Shown here: one piece after another, positions 59,403 through 64,000 of the stretch
Layout of the letters: every line of letters starts with the position of its first letter
Position numbering within the stretch: the first letter of the stretch is position 1
Source of the DNA: Tolypothrix bouteillei VB521301
GTDB taxonomy: Bacteria; Cyanobacteriota; Cyanobacteriia; Cyanobacteriales; Nostocaceae
NCBI RefSeq assembly: GCF_000760695.4
Contig: NZ_JHEG04000001.1
Location: 5,772,204-5,836,203 of the forward strand
Length of the DNA: 64,000 nucleotides
Direction of reading: 5' to 3'
Translations under genes and position numbers: made by a program
Notes under the pieces: generated by a model
The model's database searches: none
What the model was told of the DNA's origin: nothing
Seen by the model: the letters and a program-made list of their open reading frames with translations, nothing else

Positions 59403-59975
59403 CTAGCCTCCGGCTTCTTTAGTCTCAACAAAAAATGCATTTTTTAGGAATAAAACTAACTTAAGAGCGCAGTAGGCGATCGCCATCCCAAAAAGTAACC
59501 AAGTTATCTGTACCGAAGCAATCTGTAACATCCAAAGACTCACTAACACCAGTCCCAGAAAATCGGCAATTAACACGCTGTAACGTTCGGAAATTTTCCA
59601 AGACTGAAGGACTATTTGCGAAGAGGTATCAATTTTGACTCCAGCAAATAAGTTAAACCACACTTGGCTCAATAAAATTAAAATCGAACCCCATCCCAGC
59701 CAAATTGATGCCGTGTAAAATCCTAAAAGTTCTATAAAAATTGTACTGGTAGTAATTTTTAAGAAAGTATCCAGACGTCTGTCCCGAACTTGCTTCTTTG
59801 CTTCAGCAATTTGTTGCAAATCCCAAGCCGCCATCCGGGCTTGTTCTATACAAAACAAAAATATCCCTACAGCTAGTACTTGATAGCTTAATTCCTGACC
59901 CCAAAGAACTTGTCTCAAGATACAAAGATTTGCCGGAAAGAATAATAAAAATATCATTCCAGGAATAGGCAACAT
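59403..59975 (-). CDS. Conserved integral membrane protein of unknown function
   Basis: A 190-residue protein with about five or six hydrophobic segments (for example IFLLFFPANLCILRQVLWG, FIELLGFYTASIWLGWGSIL, LIADFLGLVLVSLWMLQIA). One soluble, charged loop (RMAAWDLQQIAEAKKQVRDR) lies on a single side of the membrane. I recognise no transport or enzyme motif. It converges on Ycf34. Its hydrophobicity and length suggest a thylakoid or plasma-membrane protein, perhaps cyanobacteria-specific. Confidence 0.7.
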   Translation of the reverse strand: MLPIPGMIFLLFFPANLCILRQVLWGQELSYQVLAVGIFLFCIEQARMAAWDLQQIAEAKKQVRDRRLDTFLKITTSTIFIELLGFYTASIWLGWGSILILLSQVWFNLFAGVKIDTSSQIVLQSWKISERYSVLIADFLGLVLVSLWMLQIASVQITWLLFGMAIAYCALKLVLFLKNAFFVETKEAGG

Positions 59976-60108
59976 GAGATGGTTTCCCTATGAGCACGTA
60001 GATGGAAATATATGGTAAAGCGATCGCACAAGGCTTGGCTGTAGTAAAATGCCACTTTGTACTTTTGGTACAGTGAGTAGTTATAGGGTTTGTGAATTGT
60101 TTGGCATT

Positions 60109-61014
60109 TTACGGGACGGGATGTCCTATTGATGCAGTCCAGATGGCAAACCATTGCTCGCGAGAAAGTATAAAGCGGTTAGCCGCAGCAAGGTTCTTCA
60201 ACCTCTCAAGATTATTCGTACCAATGACTGGAACAATCCGGGCGGGATGTCGCAGGAGCCATGCAAGTGCCACTTGCTCTTCCGTTGCACCTTGCTCTCG
60301 CGCAACCTGTTGCAGGGATTCCCTCACGCGCACAATCCTGGGGTTATTGCTTGCAAACAGGGTTCCTCCAGCCAAAGGTGACCAAGCCATAGGAGAAATT
60401 CGCAGTTTTTGGCAATAGTCGAGAGTTCCGTCTTGAAGTGAAGCCATTTCAAGGACGCTTATCTCAATCTGATTTGTGACGAGGGGAAAGGAGAGTCGTG
60501 AGGCGAGAAGTTCCATTTGAGGAACAGTGAAGTTAGACACTCCAAAATGAAGTACTTTCCCTTGTTCGCGAAGGTCGGTAAAAGCACCCGCTACCTCATC
60601 AGCATCTAGAAGTGGGTCAGGTCTGTGGAGGAGAAGAACATCTATGCGATCCGTGCGGAGGTTGCGAAGAGAAGTTTCTACAGAAGAGATAATGTGTTCC
60701 CGGCTTGTGTCATAATGCTTGATGCTATGGGCGGGACGCTTGGGAGATACTAGCTTGATATCACACTTTGTTATCAACTCCATTGAGTCTCTAAGAGTGG
60801 GGGAATTGGCTAATGCTGACCCAAACAACTCCTCACAAGAGTAGTTACCGTAAATGTCCGCATGGTCAAAAGTCGTAATTCCCATTTCTATTGCGGTTTG
60901 AATCTTCTCAAGAATTCTGTCGCGAGTAACTCCCGCAGGATCGGCGGCTAAACGCCAGACTCCATAGACAATCCTTGATACATCAGGTCCTTGAGTAGAA
61001 AGTTTTAACCTCAT
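60109..61014 (-). CDS. Aldo/keto reductase
   Basis: A 301-residue NADPH-dependent aldo/keto reductase of the YdhF-like group. The catalytic tetrad is visible: Asp and Tyr in FDHADIYGNYS, Lys in MELITKCDIK, His in DVLLLHRPDPL. ARIVPVIGTNNLERLKNL is the C-terminal cofactor-binding segment. The ATG at 61014, preceded by TTAGGA at a suitable distance, gives MRLKLSTQGPDVSRIVYG and is preferred over an ATG 12 codons upstream. It reduces aldehydes or ketones; the substrate is unknown. It is transcribed alone. Confidence 0.85.
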   Translation of the reverse strand: MRLKLSTQGPDVSRIVYGVWRLAADPAGVTRDRILEKIQTAIEMGITTFDHADIYGNYSCEELFGSALANSPTLRDSMELITKCDIKLVSPKRPAHSIKHYDTSREHIISSVETSLRNLRTDRIDVLLLHRPDPLLDADEVAGAFTDLREQGKVLHFGVSNFTVPQMELLASRLSFPLVTNQIEISVLEMASLQDGTLDYCQKLRISPMAWSPLAGGTLFASNNPRIVRVRESLQQVAREQGATEEQVALAWLLRHPARIVPVIGTNNLERLKNLAAANRFILSREQWFAIWTASIGHPVP

Positions 61015-61312
61015 CTGCTTTTTCCTAATAAACTGGCTATTGGTGGACATTGCTAAACTACTACTAGTACAGCACGGCGTAAATAACTAGACCATTAAGT
61101 AGCCAAAACTTTGCTCTTATAGGTCCACTTAAAAGGCTTATCCATTGTTTTGTTAAAATAGTCAGTAAAATTAAGGATTTTTCATATCTCAAGCGACTTC
61201 CATAATATACAGTACTGCTACACCCACAACTTGAGTTTTTATGCGAATGACAAAATATTTCTTGTGTTTGTGAAAGTAACGTAGAGTAAGATATCTAAAA
61301 GGAAAGAGCAAG

Positions 61313-61549
61313 ATGACTTCCCAAGTTGTAGATACCACCTCAAAATTAATTGCCAAGCTGCAAACCTTACCACTCGAACAGCAACAACAGGTTCTGGATT
61401 TCGTTGAATTTTTAGTACAAAAATATCCTCATCCCCAACAATCATCCCAGAAACGGGTATTGGGTCTGAACCAAGGAGAGATTTGGATGAGCGATGATTT
61501 TAATGACCCTTTACCAGATGAATTTTGGTTAGGTGAGGGTCAGGTATGA
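61313..61549 (+). CDS. DUF2281-type antitoxin
   Basis: A 78-residue small protein with the DUF2281 pattern (KLQTLPLEQQQQVLDFVEFL) in the first half and an acidic C-terminal tail (DDFNDPLPDEFWLGEGQV) that would wrap around a PIN-domain toxin. The gene overlaps the toxin gene by four bases (ATGA), the classic arrangement for translational coupling of an antitoxin-toxin pair. It probably binds and neutralises the toxin and represses the operon, though the usual AbrB or RHH DNA-binding fold is not obvious. Confidence 0.82.
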   Translation: MTSQVVDTTSKLIAKLQTLPLEQQQQVLDFVEFLVQKYPHPQQSSQKRVLGLNQGEIWMSDDFNDPLPDEFWLGEGQV

Positions 61550-61935
61550 AACTTTTATTAGATACCCACGTATTTATTTGGGTAGCAGGAAATCCTGAAA
61601 AGCTATCTGAGAAAGTAAGAAATTTATTAACCGATGCTAACAACTTTTGGGTAGTCAGCATCGCTAGTGTTTGGGAATTACAAATCAAATCTCAGCTAGG
61701 TAAGCTAAATTTAAACTCACCCCTTCCTAAATTAATCACAACTCAACAGCAAGTGAATAATTTACAATTATTACCCATTGAATTATCTCATATTTATGCC
61801 TTAGAAGCTTTACCAAGTCACCACCGCGATCCTTTTGACCGAATTTTAATAGCTCAATCAATATTTGAAAAAATGCCTCTGTTAAGTGTAGATGCAGTTT
61901 TTGATACATATTCAGTTGAAAGGATTTGGGAGTAA
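61546..61935 (+). CDS. vapC: PIN-domain toxin, VapC-like
   Basis: A 129-residue PIN-domain ribonuclease. The acidic metal-binding residues are in LLLDTHVFIW (Asp6), SVWELQIK (Glu near 44), HHRDPFDRIL (Asp near 97) and LLSVDAVFD (Asp near 118). This matches the VapC subgroup (PIN_Sll0205-like) common in cyanobacteria. It would cut RNA when freed from the overlapping DUF2281 antitoxin. Confidence 0.88.
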   Translation: MKLLLDTHVFIWVAGNPEKLSEKVRNLLTDANNFWVVSIASVWELQIKSQLGKLNLNSPLPKLITTQQQVNNLQLLPIELSHIYALEALPSHHRDPFDRILIAQSIFEKMPLLSVDAVFDTYSVERIWE

Positions 61936-62154
61936 AAACACCAATTCAATAAATTAAGATAGCGATCGCTATCCAAAAACCACTTACCAATTAACTTTTC
62001 CATGCGGTCGCTACTACTACCAGCATATCAGGTGTAAATAATCCTCTCTCGTTTGTAGTTGCGATACATACGCTAAAGCGCTACTAAAAGCCAAATACAG
62101 AAATTTTACTTTTCGTTACGTAGTTTTGCATGATACCTCCCATAGCATCAAAAA

Positions 62155-64000
62155 TCACCTTTCCTGAATTAACTGTAGCAATTCCTCAGTAGATATCTTG
62201 CTGCTCATCTCCGCACCTTCTAACAAACTATCCGCCAAATCTCGCTTGTGATGGTGCAGACTCACAATCTTATCTTCTATAGTATCTTTTGCTACCAAGC
62301 GATAAATCGTGACCGGACGTTGCTGACCGATGCGGTGGGCGCGATCGGAGGCTTGGTCTTCGACTGCTGGGTTCCACCAAGGGTCCATATGAATGACATA
62401 GTCAGCAGCTGTGAGATTCAGCCCCGTACCTCCCGCTTTCAGACTAATTAAGAAGATGTCCCCTTCTCCAGACTGAAAGGCATCCACCCGTTTTTTGCGT
62501 TCTAATGCTGGTGTACTCCCATCTAAATACTGGTACTCGATCTGCTGATTGTCTAAATACTCGCGGATTATCTGCAAATGATCCACAAACTGACTAAACA
62601 CCAAAACCTTATGGCGATTTTCCAGCAACTCCTCCACCACCTCACCAAAAACTTGCAACTTGGCGCTGGGAAGTGGTGCATCAGGCATTACCAAACGTGT
62701 ATTGCAACAGGCGCGACGCAGTTTCATAATTTCTGCTAGAACTTGTAGGTGTTTCTGACCTCCTGCGACTTCACTCTCTGCTAGTTTGGCGATCGCATCC
62801 CGACGCAACGCTTCATACAATGCCATTTCCTCCCGGCTCAAATCCACGTGCAAGGTAGTTTCAGTTCGAGAAGGTAACTCCTCCAAGACCTGATTTTTCG
62901 TGCGCCGTAGCAGAAACGGTTGAATCAGTTTTTTCAATCTATTACGTGCTTGTTTGTCCTGAAACTTCTCAATGGGAATGGCAAAACGTTGGTTAAAGCT
63001 TTCCAACGAACCAAGCAACCCAGGATTGATAAAGCGGAAAAGATTCCACAGTTCCCCAAGATGGTTTTCAATAGGAGTTCCCGTCGTAATTAGTTTAAAC
63101 CCACCTTGAAGTTTCATTGCAGATTGGGAACGCTTGGTTGCTATATTCTTGATACACTGAGCCTCATCCAGAACAATAGTTTGCCACAGCACCTCAGACA
63201 GCATTTCAGCCACTTCTTCTTGTTGCAACAAACCGTAGCTGCAAATCAATATGTCAAATGGTTGCAGCCGCTCCAAAACTTTTTGGCGATTGCCACTCCC
63301 AAATTGAATAATATTAAGGGTTGGAGCAAAACGCTGCGTTTCACTTACCCAGTTCAAACACACTGAAGTAGGAGCCACAATGAGGGTTGGTCCTTCATGA
63401 GCGCGAGTCAGGATGACAGCTAATGCTTGCACCGTTTTCCCCAATCCCATTTGGTCAGCTAAACACGCCCCAACTCCCCAATGAGCCAAACGCGCCAACC
63501 ACTGAAATCCCTCAAGTTGGTAATCTCGCAGTTCTGCTTGTAATGTAGAAGGCAGTTTTGGTTGTAAGTTCTGCGCCTCCTTAAGACGTTGGATATGCGC
63601 CTTCCAATGTTTGTCAGCTTGCAAATTCCCCACTTCTTCCGCCAAATCTTCCACAACCATTGCTGCAAGTGGGTGAAAGCGCATACCTTTACCATTCTTT
63701 TCCGTAAACGCCCGCAATTCATCAAGGCGTTTGCGAAATGCTTGGGTTAAAGCAAGGAATTGACCGTTTTTTAACGGAACAAAACGGCTGGGTGTTTGCT
63801 CTAACAGTTCCATCAGTTGCTGCATATCAAATACTAGAGTCTCATCCAATTTCAACTCTCCACTCACAGCAAACCAATCTCCCTGGCGTTGAATCTTTAA
63901 CTGAAAATCGTTCAAGTCAGCACGGCGATCTATACGGAATTTTTCTCCTTCTGGCCATTCCAGCACTATGCTATCCCCCAACGCTTGCAGTTCCTGCAAC
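62155..64000 (-). CDS. SNF2-family DEAD/DEAH helicase, C-terminal part
   Basis: The last 614 residues of a larger SWI2/SNF2 ATPase whose N-terminus lies beyond the window edge. Motif I is ADQMGLGKTVQALAV (about visible residues 181-195), motif II is LDEAQCIKN, motif III is TTGTPIENHL, motif V is LKAGGTGLNLTAADYVIHMD and motif VI is DRAHRIGQQRPV. The N-terminal visible part (LQRQGDWFAVSGELKLDE) fits the SNF2 N-terminal domain of bacterial HepA-like proteins. Such enzymes translocate on double-stranded DNA and may remodel transcription or repair complexes. The stop codon is well separated from the VapC gene with a 219-bp gap. Confidence 0.9.
   Translation of the reverse strand, partial: LQELQALGDSIVLEWPEGEKFRIDRRADLNDFQLKIQRQGDWFAVSGELKLDETLVFDMQQLMELLEQTPSRFVPLKNGQFLALTQAFRKRLDELRAFTEKNGKGMRFHPLAAMVVEDLAEEVGNLQADKHWKAHIQRLKEAQNLQPKLPSTLQAELRDYQLEGFQWLARLAHWGVGACLADQMGLGKTVQALAVILTRAHEGPTLIVAPTSVCLNWVSETQRFAPTLNIIQFGSGNRQKVLERLQPFDILICSYGLLQQEEVAEMLSEVLWQTIVLDEAQCIKNIATKRSQSAMKLQGGFKLITTGTPIENHLGELWNLFRFINPGLLGSLESFNQRFAIPIEKFQDKQARNRLKKLIQPFLLRRTKNQVLEELPSRTETTLHVDLSREEMALYEALRRDAIAKLAESEVAGGQKHLQVLAEIMKLRRACCNTRLVMPDAPLPSAKLQVFGEVVEELLENRHKVLVFSQFVDHLQIIREYLDNQQIEYQYLDGSTPALERKKRVDAFQSGEGDIFLISLKAGGTGLNLTAADYVIHMDPWWNPAVEDQASDRAHRIGQQRPVTIYRLVAKDTIEDKIVSLHHHKRDLADSLLEGAEMSSKISTEELLQLIQER

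Overview
The window is a stretch of chromosome from a filamentous, probably nostocalean cyanobacterium. The evidence is the many GCGATCGC (HIP1) octamers, a large magnesium-chelatase H subunit, Ycf34, an AMIN-domain TonB receptor, a heme CxxCH/HAMP sensor next to a Ser/Thr kinase, a CRISPR repeat ending in ATTGAAAC, and several families of palindromic intergenic repeats typical of these genomes. Coding density is moderate and there are several gene relics. I see no rRNA or tRNA gene.

Layout. 0-8 kb: an Rnl5-type RNA ligase followed by a Bcs1/FtsH-like AAA ATPase, a PLP-dependent ammonia-lyase, a carotenoid-desaturase-like flavoprotein, a methyltransferase, an orphan KdpF-like peptide and a cell-wall amidase. 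8-17 kb: the magnesium-chelatase H gene with two small palindromic in-frame inserts, then a cassette of an 81-residue protein coupled to an 889-residue KGGVGR-type dual ATPase. The cassette is followed by a 64-bp relic of a second chelatase 3' end, a sigma-factor-like gene and a small unknown gene. 17-24 kb: a secreted repeat protein, a DUF4038 glycosidase-like protein, two acetyltransferases, a TetR/oxidoreductase pair with a perfect operator palindrome, a truncated PAS protein and a repeat-rich IS relic. 24-29 kb: an iron-siderophore uptake locus (AraC regulator, TonB receptor, PepSY membrane protein, all on the minus strand) with a 21-bp-spaced direct repeat that looks like the AraC operator. 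29-32.4 kb: a Crp/Fnr-type regulator, then a Coq4-like protein, an SDR and a pterin dehydratase, preceded by two perfect TTGAT-N4-ATCAA boxes. 32.7-36 kb: an acetyltransferase, a DJ-1/PfpI protein divergent from a LysR regulator, and a short CRISPR array without cas genes. 36-48.5 kb: a stand-alone LeuA-like TIM barrel and a 2955-residue LamG/RTX/cadherin/VCBS adhesin with a 1779-bp tandem duplication. 48.5-55 kb: an accessory, plasmid-like region with a ParA fragment, a KfrA-like DNA-binding protein, a membrane-anchored ATPase, a YdjM-like membrane hydrolase, a membrane-fusion-like coiled-coil protein, an LRR protein and a photolyase C-terminal relic. 55-64 kb: a heme-type HAMP sensor converging on a Ser/Thr kinase, CCA transferase, Ycf34, a membrane protein, an aldo/keto reductase, a VapBC-type toxin-antitoxin pair and the C-terminal part of a SNF2-family helicase cut by the window edge.

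Most worth following up: the two FNR-type boxes in front of the Coq4-SDR-pterin dehydratase cluster beside a Crp/Fnr gene whose recognition helix carries E-x-x-S-R; the KGGVGR ATPase cassette bracketed by an intact and a relic chelatase 3' end; the four-gene KfrA/ATPase/hydrolase/coiled-coil cassette; and the RNA ligase-AAA ATPase pair. All functions are inferred from sequence patterns read by eye; no database search was run.
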